Below, piece after piece: positions 15,461 through 23,480 of a DNA stretch of 27,036 nt. Under the pieces are notes generated by a model. The model worked only from the letters and a program-made list of their open reading frames with translations. It was not told where the DNA came from and ran no database searches. The stretch covers positions 1 through 27,036 of the forward strand of contig JAYVSV010000157.1 in the NCBI GenBank assembly GCA_043775015.1, in the 5' to 3' direction. Within the stretch, counting starts at the first letter, position 1. Each line of letters begins with the position of its first letter. The DNA is from CANJXF01 sp043775015. Lineage in GTDB: Bacteria; Verrucomicrobiota; Verrucomicrobiia; Limisphaerales; CANJXF01. The translations under genes were made by a program, and so were the position numbers.

Positions 15461-16333
15461 CTAATCGGCAGAAGTTTCAGCACGCCACTTATCGCGTCGC
15501 TGCTTGGCTTTTTCGAAAAATTCTTCGATGGCATTGTTGTCGCCACTGTCGAGCGCGTGCCGAAATTCTTCCAAACCTTCGATGAAAATACCGAGGACGC
15601 GCGAAAGATTTTTTTGATTGGAAGTTGCGACGTCGCGCCACATTTCCGGCGAGCCGGACGCGATTCGCGTGGTGTCGCGAAAACCGTTGGCACAGAGCAA
15701 CGCCTGCTCTTTGGCGTGGGTCGGGCTTAAAACATAATTCGCCAATTCCGCTGCGATGACATGAGGCAAATGACTGGAACGGCTGACCAGTTCATCGTGA
15801 ACTTCGGGACTGAGTTTGACGACGCGACCACCGACATTGCTCCACAATTGTTCCACGGCGTTTACTGCGGCGACATTCGACTTCGCAGTCGGCGTAACGA
15901 CGCAAATGGCTTTTTCGAACAGATCGGATTTCGCTGCTGCGACGCCCATTTTTTCACCGCCAGCCATGGGATGACTGCCAATGAAACGGACGTTTGCTTT
16001 GGAAAAAAGCGGTTCGAGTTCCTGAACGATGGAAGCCTTCACGCTGCCGACGTCGGTGACGATTGCCTCCGGTTTCAGCGCGGGAATCATTTCTTCAGAA
16101 AGCTCGCGCATGCGTGAAAGCGGCGTGCAGAGAATCACGAGATCGGCGTTTTCGACAGCGCGTTTGATGTCGCGCGTGGCATGATCGACCACTGCGAATT
16201 TCTCGCATTCAGAAATGCTCGCGCTGCGACGGACGTACCCAACCACCGACGCGGCCAGACGCCGCTGTTTGATCGCCAGCCCAAGCGAGCCACCGAGCAA
16301 ACCGACACCGATGATTGCGATTTTTTGAAACAC
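15461..16333 (-). CDS. tyrA: Prephenate dehydrogenase
   Basis: Oxidatively decarboxylates prephenate to 4-hydroxyphenylpyruvate for tyrosine synthesis. The 290-residue product has an NAD-binding Rossmann loop GVGLLGGSLG at 9-18, the SHPMAGGE segment at 120-127 and SSHLPHV at 186-192 with the conserved histidine. The C-terminus is helical, without an ACT or chorismate mutase domain. GTG 16333 is the only start close to the first strand (FQKIAIIGVG). First gene of a tyrA-aroA-cmk-plsC run. Confidence 0.95.
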   Translation of the reverse strand: MFQKIAIIGVGLLGGSLGLAIKQRRLAASVVGYVRRSASISECEKFAVVDHATRDIKRAVENADLVILCTPLSRMRELSEEMIPALKPEAIVTDVGSVKASIVQELEPLFSKANVRFIGSHPMAGGEKMGVAAAKSDLFEKAICVVTPTAKSNVAAVNAVEQLWSNVGGRVVKLSPEVHDELVSRSSHLPHVIAAELANYVLSPTHAKEQALLCANGFRDTTRIASGSPEMWRDVATSNQKNLSRVLGIFIEGLEEFRHALDSGDNNAIEEFFEKAKQRRDKWRAETSAD

Positions 16334-16415
16334 GATGGCGAACAGTAAAGGATGAAAGAGCGGAGATGGAAGATTGAAATCACCCGCCCTTTTTAACGGC
16401 GAAAAGGAATGGCTG

Positions 16416-16628
16416 TTACAACTCATCCTGTCGCTCGGCGTAAAATAATTGGTAGGCACGGTCATAATCGGCCTCAGGAACCAGAACCCGCGCCAAACGA
16501 TTCAGGTCTTCATCGTCAGCGGGCAAACCGCGATCTTCCCATTCCTGCGTCGCGATGATGCCGTGTTTTTCCAGCATCATCACGAGCATCTCGACGTTGA
16601 TGATTGGCCCGGTGTAAAAAAGTTTCAC
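16416..16628 (-). CDS. DUF2007-like small protein
   Basis: A 70-residue protein beginning KLFYTGPIINVEMLVMMLEK and ending in an acidic helix (EADYDRAYQLFYAERQDEL). The N-terminal strand, the helix, then V(L)VPEADYDRA fit the DUF2007 (putative signal-transducing, PII-like fold) pattern. The family has no firmly known function. GTG 16628 gives the expected KL(F/V)YT opening; no better ATG is near. It lies between tyrA and cbiX in the same direction, with a palindrome just upstream. Confidence 0.7.
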   Translation of the reverse strand: MKLFYTGPIINVEMLVMMLEKHGIIATQEWEDRGLPADDEDLNRLARVLVPEADYDRAYQLFYAERQDEL

Positions 16629-16650
16629 GAGTATTGATATTACAGATAAT

Positions 16651-16719
16651 GGAGCGCCGGTTTGCAACCGGCTTTCGACTCTTGAATAGCACGTTAAGCC
16701 GGTTGCAAACCGGCGCTCC
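16651..16719. repeat. Perfect palindrome between cbiX and the DUF2007-like gene
   Basis: Perfect 24-bp inverted repeats at 16651-16674 and 16696-16719 around a 21-base loop. The arm core is GCGCCGGTTTGCAACCGGCT. The right arm ends one base before the cbiX stop codon. It could act as a terminator or mRNA stabiliser. Similar GGAGCGCCGGTTT palindromes are, from memory, widespread repeats in Verrucomicrobiota. Confidence 0.9.
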
Positions 16720-16720
16720 G

Positions 16721-17611
16721 TCACGAGGAACACGCCTCCTGAACGCGTTCCAGAATCACCTCCGCGATGAGCGGTTCGTTGCCGATGCTGGCGGAATACC
16801 AGAGGCGCTTGCCCTGTTTCTCGGTGGGATTGCGCCAGGTTGGCTGGCCGAGTTTGAAACGCTCTTGAACTGTCTTTTCCGGTTCGCCCAGCATCACGGG
16901 GATGTCCTCGCACGAATGCAATCCGTCGCTGATAAAAAATGGAACCATCACGATGTTTTTCGTTTGCGCGAGCTGATAACAATCAGCGATGCGCGGATCT
17001 TCTTCCATGAAGACGGCGTGTACGGCCGTGTAAACATTTCTGGCGCGAATCAATTCGACCTGACGTTCGATGGCTTTGCGGGAATTTTCATTTTGGTGCG
17101 TGCCGTGGCCGGCGATAAAGAGCGTCGTTTCAGCCGGTTTGGGTTCGCGCGGGAATGGGAACTGTTGCGCAACCTCGCGGGCGCGAGCAAGCAACACGTT
17201 CGTCATGCTCTCGTGCGTGCCGACGGGCCCGCAGTAGTAAAATGTTTGCGCGCCGCGCGATTCAACCAGCGGAAAGTTTTGAATTTTAGGTTTTGAATTT
17301 TGAGTTGGAGAATCCGCCGCGACTGCGTTCCCACTTTGAACTTTGAACCCCAGTTCTCGCGGAATCACTTCCTCGGTGAAATAACCTTCGCTGATAAACA
17401 GTGGGACAATGAAAACACGCTTCGCAAAAACGCCGCGCAGAACTTGCGCGAGATACGGCTCCTGCTTCCAAAACGTTTCCTGCACTTGCGTGAAAATTTT
17501 GCGGCGACGTAATTCGTCGGCGTGCTGATAGGTCGGCTTGGCGGAGTCGGCGTTTAAGGTCGAGCCGTGTCCGACCAAAACCAGGGCCGCGTCTGAAAAA
17601 TCTTCTGTCAC
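16721..17611 (-). CDS. Two-domain CbiX/SirB-like sirohydrochlorin chelatase
   Basis: Probably inserts a metal (Co or Fe) into sirohydrochlorin or a related tetrapyrrole. The 296-residue protein carries two copies of the chelatase fold: LVGHGST with H15 and IVPLFISEGYFTEEVIP in the first half; FIAGHGTHQNEN with H169 and VMVPFFISDGLHSCEDIP in the second. The family's active-site histidines are present in both. The linker between halves (about 90-116, including NSKPKIQNF) is made of low-complexity TTCAAAATTCAAAA-type DNA and looks like a spacer repeat absorbed in frame. GTG 17611 is the start. No other cobalamin genes are near, so the substrate is unsure. Confidence 0.8.
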   Translation of the reverse strand: MTEDFSDAALVLVGHGSTLNADSAKPTYQHADELRRRKIFTQVQETFWKQEPYLAQVLRGVFAKRVFIVPLFISEGYFTEEVIPRELGFKVQSGNAVAADSPTQNSKPKIQNFPLVESRGAQTFYYCGPVGTHESMTNVLLARAREVAQQFPFPREPKPAETTLFIAGHGTHQNENSRKAIERQVELIRARNVYTAVHAVFMEEDPRIADCYQLAQTKNIVMVPFFISDGLHSCEDIPVMLGEPEKTVQERFKLGQPTWRNPTEKQGKRLWYSASIGNEPLIAEVILERVQEACSS

Positions 17612-17777
17612 AATGAAATCAAACCACCAAGCCTCAGCGGCACAAAGGGAATTATGGCTGCGTTGGAGAGAGCGGGGCTGTTTGGTTCACGAATTCGGCA
17701 GAATCAAGCCACGCTTGGAACGAAGATACGATTTTGCGATTGCCGCGAGCCGTCGCGCTGTTTACCAATAAACCCGC

Positions 17778-20700
17778 ATGTTCAGAATCTCTCATTTCAT
17801 TTTCTCGCTGGCATTTTTTACCATCGCTGTTCAAGCGCAGGTTCCCGAATGGATCTGGCACGCGAATAACGGCGCGAACCCAGGGGACAATGAGGTCCGA
17901 TTCTTCCGTAAAACGTTCACTCTGAACGCCGTCCCGAAAAAGGCCGTTCTCATGGCAGCGGGCGATGATGAGCTGGAAATTTGGATCAACGGCGAGAAGG
18001 CATTCAGTGTCAAAGGTTGGAATGAGGCAAAATATTCCGAAGTAACCAAGAGGCTCAAAACGGGAGAAAACGTGATCGCCATTCGCGGACGCACTGAAGG
18101 CGGCGACGCAGCTATTCTCGCTCGTATTGAAATGGATTTTCCAAGAAATAAAAGAATGCTGGTGAACACCGATGCCAGTTGGCAGGCCGCCGTTCGCGAG
18201 GAAAAAGATTGGGAGAAACAGGATTTCAAGCCGGGCAACGAATGGACCCCGGCAAAGAGTCGCGGCAAACTCGGAGTGGCGCCGTGGGGAGACATAATAA
18301 AACGGGTCACGGCCACACCGGTTGACACCTTGACCGTCCCGCCCGGGTTCAAAGTCGAGCTCCTCCACTCCGCCCAATCAGGCGAAGGCTCGTGGATTTG
18401 TATGACCATCGATAACAAAGGGCGCCTGATCGTTTCACCGCAGCAAGACGATTTGCCCCTGTTGCGCCTCACCCTCAATCGCTCTGGGAAGGTCGATAAA
18501 ATCGAATCGATTCCGGCCCCGTTGCACCAGGCAATGGGCTTGCTGTATGCGCACGACAGCCTCTACGTCAACGGTCACGGACCAAATGGGACGGGTCTTT
18601 ATCGCCTCGTGGACAAGAACAAGAACGACCGGTTCGATACCAATGAATTCCAGCTTCTCAAGAACATGAAGGGCGAAGGCGAGCACGGCTATCACGCCGT
18701 GGTCGAAGGACCGGATGGAATGATCTACGTCATGAATGGCAATCACACGAAATTGCCGGACGGACTCTCCACCAACTCGCCGCACAAAAATTATCAGGAA
18801 GATCTGCTGCTCCCGCGCCAGTGGGATGCAAACGGCCACGCCGTTGGAATTCTTTCTCCGGGCGGCCACGTGTTGCGCACCGACCCCGAGGGGAAAGAGT
18901 GGGAGCTGATCCTGGCTGGTTTCCGCAACGCCTATGACTTTGCCTTCAGCCCAAGCGGCGAAATGTTCACTTTTGACAGCGACATGGAATGGGATTGGGG
19001 TCTGCCCTGGTACCGGCCGACACGGGTCAGTCACAATGTCTCTGGTGGTGAATATGGCTGGCGTTCCGGTGCGGGAAAATGGCCCGATTACTACGCGGAC
19101 AGTTTGCCTGCCGCAGTTGACATTGGCATCGGCTGTCCAACCGGCGTTAAGTTCGGCGCGAAAAGCAATTTTCCAAAGAAGTATCAACAGGCGCTTTATG
19201 TGATGGACTGGTCCTATGGCCGACTCTTCGCTGTGCATCTTCTTGAGCAGGGCGCGAGTTACACCGGCGACTACGAAGTGTTCGTCAAAGGCAAACCGCT
19301 CAATGTCACCGATCTTGAGTTTGGCAAGGATGGCGCGATGTATTTCATCACGGGGGGTCGCGGCACGCAGTCCGGTTTGTATCGAGTCAGTTTCAACGGC
19401 AATAAATCCCTGCGCCGCGAGCTGAGCATTGTTCCCAAACCTGATAAAGCTGCCGGCGCAGCCCGCGAGCTGCGTCACAAGCTCGAAGTTTTCCATGGCA
19501 AAACCGATCCACGCGCGGTGGATTTCGCCTGGCCATATCTGCAAAGCCCTGACCGATTCATCCGCAATGCCGCTCGCGTTGCCATCGAGAGCCAGCCCGT
19601 GGCTTCCTGGAAAGATCGGGCAGTGGGAGAATCAAATACTCAAGGCGGCTTGACCGCGCTGCTCGCGCTCGCCCGCTGCGGCGGCAAAGAAACGCAAAGA
19701 GATTTATTGATGGCTCTTCGGAAATTTCCGCTTCAATCGCTCCCCGAAAGCCAGCAATTGGAGAAATTGCGCGTGCTCCAGTTGAGTTACGCCCGTCAAG
19801 GCCGACCAGACGAAGATATCGTGAAGCTCACCATCGAAAAAATTGGCGCGCAGTTCCCGACGAGCAGCCCCCGGGTTAATTACGAGATGGCCCAAGTGCT
19901 GATTTATCTTGAAGCGCCGGACATCGCGGGCAAGTGCCTCGCTTTGGTCGCCAAAGCGCCAACCCTGGAAGAACAGACGTATTACATTTATCACCTGCGC
20001 AATCTGAAGACCGGCTGGACGCTTGAGCAGCGGCGTAAATATTTTGCCTGGTTCACTCAACTGCGGAAACAAGACAGCGCTGGAACAAAGCACAGCGCGC
20101 AACTCTTGCAATGGTTCAAAGAAGCGGACCGGGACTACTCAGACGGCGCGAGCTACAACAAATATCTCGTCAACATTCGCAATGAAGCTATCGCCACCTT
20201 GACGGCTCAGGAAAAAGCTGCTCTGAAAGTTCTCATCGAAGAAAATATCGGCACACCCCCGTGGAAAGCGGTCAAGGAACATAAGTTCGTCAAGGAATGG
20301 ACCGTCGCAGATTTAGAAGCTCGCCTTGGAGAGGTGAAGTCTGGACGCGATTTCGACAACGGGAAGGCTTCATTCAACGACGCTCAATGCATTGTCTGCC
20401 ATCGCATGGGAAGCACTGGCGGTTCGGTCGGCCCAGAACTCGCCTCCGCATCAAGCAAATATACTCTCCACGACATTCTTGAATCCATGGTCGAACCCTC
20501 GAAGGTCGTTTCAGATCAATTCCTCACATTCACCATCGTCAAAAAAGATGGCGAATCGGTTTCCGGCCGGATCGTGGACGAGAACGCAGATCGAATTGTC
20601 GTGATGCCAAATCCGATGTCGGCAGAAACGCTGGAGGAAGTTCGCATTGCGGACATTGCCAGCCGCACACCATCAAAACTCTCGCCGATGCCGACTGGGC

Positions 20701-20792
20701 TTCTCAACAACCTGACGGAGGAGGAGATTCTTAATTTGCTGGCCTACATACAATCCGCCGCCAAATCAGACGCAGCAAACTTCAAGCGGTGA
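17778..20792 (+). CDS. PVC-type secreted propeller protein with C-terminal CxxCH cytochrome
   Basis: A 1004-residue exported protein. A signal peptide (about 1-20, ending VQAQ) is followed by a beta-sandwich-like domain (about 22-150, with WIWHANNG and DDELEIWINGEKA), a large beta-propeller region of the PVC membrane-bound dehydrogenase type (about 180-560, with GYHAVVEGPDGMIYV and GFRNAYDFAFSPSGEMF), a helical repeat region, and a c-type heme site C871-IVC-H875. The closing module (ILESMVEPSKVVSDQF) is the one usual in these proteins. Such proteins are typical of Planctomycetota and Verrucomicrobiota and are thought to oxidise sugars outside the cytoplasm; substrate unknown. A cupin gene follows after 46 bases. 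Confidence 0.92.
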   Translation: MFRISHFIFSLAFFTIAVQAQVPEWIWHANNGANPGDNEVRFFRKTFTLNAVPKKAVLMAAGDDELEIWINGEKAFSVKGWNEAKYSEVTKRLKTGENVIAIRGRTEGGDAAILARIEMDFPRNKRMLVNTDASWQAAVREEKDWEKQDFKPGNEWTPAKSRGKLGVAPWGDIIKRVTATPVDTLTVPPGFKVELLHSAQSGEGSWICMTIDNKGRLIVSPQQDDLPLLRLTLNRSGKVDKIESIPAPLHQAMGLLYAHDSLYVNGHGPNGTGLYRLVDKNKNDRFDTNEFQLLKNMKGEGEHGYHAVVEGPDGMIYVMNGNHTKLPDGLSTNSPHKNYQEDLLLPRQWDANGHAVGILSPGGHVLRTDPEGKEWELILAGFRNAYDFAFSPSGEMFTFDSDMEWDWGLPWYRPTRVSHNVSGGEYGWRSGAGKWPDYYADSLPAAVDIGIGCPTGVKFGAKSNFPKKYQQALYVMDWSYGRLFAVHLLEQGASYTGDYEVFVKGKPLNVTDLEFGKDGAMYFITGGRGTQSGLYRVSFNGNKSLRRELSIVPKPDKAAGAARELRHKLEVFHGKTDPRAVDFAWPYLQSPDRFIRNAARVAIESQPVASWKDRAVGESNTQGGLTALLALARCGGKETQRDLLMALRKFPLQSLPESQQLEKLRVLQLSYARQGRPDEDIVKLTIEKIGAQFPTSSPRVNYEMAQVLIYLEAPDIAGKCLALVAKAPTLEEQTYYIYHLRNLKTGWTLEQRRKYFAWFTQLRKQDSAGTKHSAQLLQWFKEADRDYSDGASYNKYLVNIRNEAIATLTAQEKAALKVLIEENIGTPPWKAVKEHKFVKEWTVADLEARLGEVKSGRDFDNGKASFNDAQCIVCHRMGSTGGSVGPELASASSKYTLHDILESMVEPSKVVSDQFLTFTIVKKDGESVSGRIVDENADRIVVMPNPMSAETLEEVRIADIASRTPSKLSPMPTGLLNNLTEEEILNLLAYIQSAAKSDAANFKR

Positions 20793-20838
20793 GTCTTGCA
20801 ACCCAAATGCCTGTTTGTTTCAATTCAACCCACAAACT

Positions 20839-22104
20839 ATGAATACGATTTCACAACTAAAACTGATCAAGGGCCACACGCAGTCTAAAGTCGAAGCCGA
20901 ACTCTCCCGCACGGGTGGCTTGCTGCGACTCGCTCCTGCCTGGGTGCCGCGCTCATTCCTCCAACCCGGCCTGCGCATCAAACTGCACCCGGACGACACC
21001 TACGCCTACGGCTTGAATCGCGGCGGTATCGACGAACGTTGGTTCGCCTCCACCACCGTGACCGCCAACGACGGACGCGCCGCAGACGAAGGTTTGAGCT
21101 ATTGCGTCGTCGGCAAGGAACGTTTCACCTTGCAACAAGCCGTGGCCGAATGCGGCAGCACGTTGATCGGCAATTCCATTTGGAAGAAATATAAAAAATG
21201 GCCGGTCTATTCCAAATTCTTCGACAACATGGGGCCGATTCCCCATCACATGCACCAGAGCGCGGCGCAGGCCAAGCTCGTTGGCCAGGAAGGCAAGCCG
21301 GAGTCGTATTATTTTCCGCCGCAACATAACAACGTCGGCAACAATTTTCCCTACACGTTCATGGGCTTTGAGCCTGGCACCACTAAAGCGCAGGTTCGAA
21401 AATGTCTGGAAAATTGGAACAAAGGCGACAACGGAATTCTCGATCTCTCCAAGGCGTATCGTTTGAAACCCGGTTCCGGCTGGCTGATTGATCCGTGCAT
21501 CCTCCACGCGCCTGGTTCGCTTTGCACCTACGAGCCGCAATGGGGCAGCGACGTTTTCGGCATGTATCAAAACTTGGTCGAAGGCCGCGAAGTTCCCTGG
21601 GCGCTCCTCGTCAAGGACATGCCCAAGAGCAAGCATAAGGATTTGGATTTCATCGTGGAACAACTCGATTGGGAAAAAAACGTTGATCCGAATTTCAAAG
21701 AGAACCATTACCTTGAACCCGTCCCCGTCGCCGACACGCGCAGCGAAGGGTTTGTCGATCGCTGGATCGTCTATGGCAAAGTGGACGGCGAACAACTCTT
21801 TACCGCGAAAGAATTAACGGTTGATCCCGGCCAGGTCGCCACGATCAAAGACAACGGGGCTTACGGACTGATTTGCGTGCAAGGCGTCGGGAAAATCAAC
21901 GGCCAACCGTTGAACTCACCGAAACTCATCCGTTTCACCGAACTAACCGAGGATGAATATTTTTGCACTGAAGATGGTGCCAGGCGCGGCGTGACCTTCG
22001 AGAACCACAGCGAAACCGAACCGCTGGTCGTCCTCCGCTACTTCGGCCCCGAGGTGAATCCGGATGCGCCAAAGATGGGCGCATATCGGAAGAATAAGTT
22101 TTGA
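20839..22104 (+). CDS. Cupin-fold, mannose-6-phosphate-isomerase-like protein
   Basis: A 421-residue protein without a signal peptide. Possible metal ligands lie in KLHPDDTYAYG (H50) and GPIPHHMHQ (H136, H137, H139), typical of cupins related to class I phosphomannose isomerases. The C-terminal part (VDPGQVATIKDNGAYGLICV) looks like a second cupin barrel. It probably isomerises or binds a sugar or sugar phosphate. It lies downstream of the PVC heme protein in the same direction, which suggests shared sugar metabolism. ATG 20839 is preferred over an upstream TTG. An 11-codon ORF (20807-20842) ends on this ATG. Substrate not readable. Confidence 0.7.
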   Translation: MNTISQLKLIKGHTQSKVEAELSRTGGLLRLAPAWVPRSFLQPGLRIKLHPDDTYAYGLNRGGIDERWFASTTVTANDGRAADEGLSYCVVGKERFTLQQAVAECGSTLIGNSIWKKYKKWPVYSKFFDNMGPIPHHMHQSAAQAKLVGQEGKPESYYFPPQHNNVGNNFPYTFMGFEPGTTKAQVRKCLENWNKGDNGILDLSKAYRLKPGSGWLIDPCILHAPGSLCTYEPQWGSDVFGMYQNLVEGREVPWALLVKDMPKSKHKDLDFIVEQLDWEKNVDPNFKENHYLEPVPVADTRSEGFVDRWIVYGKVDGEQLFTAKELTVDPGQVATIKDNGAYGLICVQGVGKINGQPLNSPKLIRFTELTEDEYFCTEDGARRGVTFENHSETEPLVVLRYFGPEVNPDAPKMGAYRKNKF

Positions 22105-22125
22105 AATGCCAAATTGGCATCTTAA
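22101..22125. promoter_or_regulatory. Palindromic site upstream of the ORF6N gene
   Basis: It contains ATGCCAAATTGGCAT (22106-22120), a 7-bp inverted repeat about a central base. It lies between the cupin stop codon and the ORF6N ATG. Twenty-one of its 25 bases match a palindrome inside the ORF6N gene (22335-22359), also in the same reading frame. It may be an operator or a copy of a mobile palindrome. Confidence 0.5.
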
Positions 22126-22127
22126 AC

Positions 22128-22712
22128 ATGGCAAACAGCAAACAAGCCGTGGTGAAAATTGAGCCGGTCGTGCCGTTGATTCACGCGTTGCGCGGCGAGC
22201 GTGTGATGCTCGACTTGGATTTGGCCCGTATCTACGGCGTCACCACGGGCGCGTTGAACCGCGCGGTGAAGCGGAACCGCGAACGGTTCCCTGACGACTT
22301 CATGTTCCAGGTGACCTTCGAGGAGCTTGGCGACTTGAAATGCCAATCTGGCATTTCAAGTTCACGCCACGGTGGACGGCGCCGCTCCCGGCCTTACGCC
22401 TTCACCGAACAAGGGGTTGCCATGCTTTCGAGTGTGCTGCGCAGCCGTCGCGCGGTCTTGGTGAACGTGGAGATCATGCGCGCCTTCGTGACCTTGCGCC
22501 GCGAGGCCGGCCGCTTCGAGGCTTTGCGCAAACAACTCGCCGAGTTGGAACGCTCCCAGAAACTCCAGGGCGAAGACATCCAGTTGATTTTCGCCGCCCT
22601 GCGCCAGCTCGATGACTCCACCAGTTGGGCCTACCCGGAAGGCCGCAGGTTGATTGGCTTCCGCTCGAAGGAACCTCCCGAATCGGGCAAGTCAGGGAAT
22701 GCCAAACGATGA
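22128..22712 (+). CDS. ORF6N-domain protein
   Basis: A 194-residue protein with the ORF6N (KilA-N-related) DNA-binding domain at about 15-122: LRGERVMLDLDLARIYGV, then RNRERFPDDFMFQVT, RPYAFTEQGVAMLSSVL and VNVEIMRAF. The domain is common in phage and mobile-element proteins; biological role mostly unknown. A coiled helix follows (about 125-165). Residues 70-78 (LKCQSGISS) are encoded by a 27-base palindrome. ATG 22128 is preferred over TTG 22101, which would add nine residues encoded by a similar palindrome. Its stop overlaps the next ORF as ATGA, so it heads the defence-like run. Confidence 0.88.
   Translation: MANSKQAVVKIEPVVPLIHALRGERVMLDLDLARIYGVTTGALNRAVKRNRERFPDDFMFQVTFEELGDLKCQSGISSSRHGGRRRSRPYAFTEQGVAMLSSVLRSRRAVLVNVEIMRAFVTLRREAGRFEALRKQLAELERSQKLQGEDIQLIFAALRQLDDSTSWAYPEGRRLIGFRSKEPPESGKSGNAKR
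22334..22360. repeat. 27-base palindrome within the ORF6N gene
   Basis: CTTGAAATGCCA (22334-22345) pairs with TGGCATTTCAAG (22349-22360) around the loop ATC, a perfect 12-bp stem. It encodes the variable loop before the conserved PYAFTEQG block. Confidence 0.9.
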
Positions 22713-22759
22713 ACAACGTCCCCCGCAACTTCTCCGCAGGAAACCGTCAGCATAAATGA
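22709..22759 (+). CDS. Very short ORF in the overlap chain (16 codons)
   Basis: It encodes MNNVPRNFSAGNRQHK. Its ATG overlaps the ORF6N stop and its stop overlaps the next ORF, both as ATGA. It could be a coupling peptide or a leftover of a deleted gene's start. Real translation is not shown. Confidence 0.3.
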   Translation: MNNVPRNFSAGNRQHK

Positions 22760-22839
22760 CCCTCGCCGCCGCCATCGCCACGTTTGGAGACAGCGCCAAA
22801 GCCAAGCTCTGGCTGTGCTCCGTCCGCATTTGCTCATGA
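22756..22839 (+). pseudogene. 27-codon stub resembling a type ISP-like methylase N-terminus
   Basis: The first 18 residues MTLAAAIATFGDSAKAKL resemble, from memory, the opening of large single-chain N6-methylase/nuclease proteins (type ISP-like), after which the frame becomes unrelated and stops. Its stop overlaps the next methylase start as ATGA. I read it as the 5' remnant of a lost restriction-modification gene; a genuine small peptide is the alternative. Confidence 0.4.
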
Positions 22840-23480
22840 GCCTCGTAAAGTCCAAACAACGCGTTGCTGACCACGGGGAGGTTTTCACCCCGGCGTGGAT
22901 GGTCGAGACCATGCTCGATCTGGTGAAGGGCGAAACCGAGCGGATTGACTCGCGCTTCCTGGAGCCGGCGTGTGGGGACGGCAACTTCCTTGTGCCGGTC
23001 CTGCGGCGCAAGCTCGCCGCCGCGGAACTCAAATACGGGAAGTCCGACTTCGAGCGGGGGAACTACGCGCTGCTCGCGCTCATGTGCGTTTACGGAATCG
23101 AGTTGCTGCAGGACAATATTCGCGAGTGCCGCGCGAACTTGCTGGGAGTATTTGCCGAGTATCTGCACCTCGATCCAGCGGACGACCTGTTTCGCGCAGC
23201 GTCCTACGTGCTCTCGCAAAACCTCGTCCACGGCGACGCCATGAAAATGCTCGCTTGGGATGGCTCTCCGATCACCTTCGCCGAGTGGGGCTATCTTTGG
23301 AAAGGCCGGTTCCAGCGCCGCGACTTCAGCTTGAAAAGCCTCACGCAATCTTCGGCCTTCAGCACCGAGGGGGAGCTTTTCGCCAGCCTCGGAAAGGCCG
23401 ACATCTTCACGCCTAGCAAGACCTACCCGCCGATGACCATCAGTGATCTCGCCGCAATCGTGGAGCAGACAACCCTATGA
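22836..23480 (+). CDS. Small SAM-binding N6-adenine methylase-like protein lacking NPPY
   Basis: A 214-residue protein. EVFTPAWMVETML (15-27) and EPACGDGNFL (43-52, motif I for S-adenosylmethionine) followed by VHGDAMKMLAW (131-141) match the N-terminal half of N6-adenine methylases. No [DNS]PP[YFW] catalytic motif follows; the chain diverges after YLWKGRFQRRDF and ends. It therefore probably cannot methylate alone and may partner the next gene, which also has an EVFTP segment. ATG 22836 and the stop at 23480 both lie in ATGA overlaps. Family placement good, function unknown. Confidence 0.8.
   Translation: MSLVKSKQRVADHGEVFTPAWMVETMLDLVKGETERIDSRFLEPACGDGNFLVPVLRRKLAAAELKYGKSDFERGNYALLALMCVYGIELLQDNIRECRANLLGVFAEYLHLDPADDLFRAASYVLSQNLVHGDAMKMLAWDGSPITFAEWGYLWKGRFQRRDFSLKSLTQSSAFSTEGELFASLGKADIFTPSKTYPPMTISDLAAIVEQTTL

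Noticed and set aside
18435..19544. A 369-codon minus-strand frame inside the PVC heme protein gene
   Set aside because: It is antisense to a well-supported coding region with family motifs and shows no recognisable domain itself.
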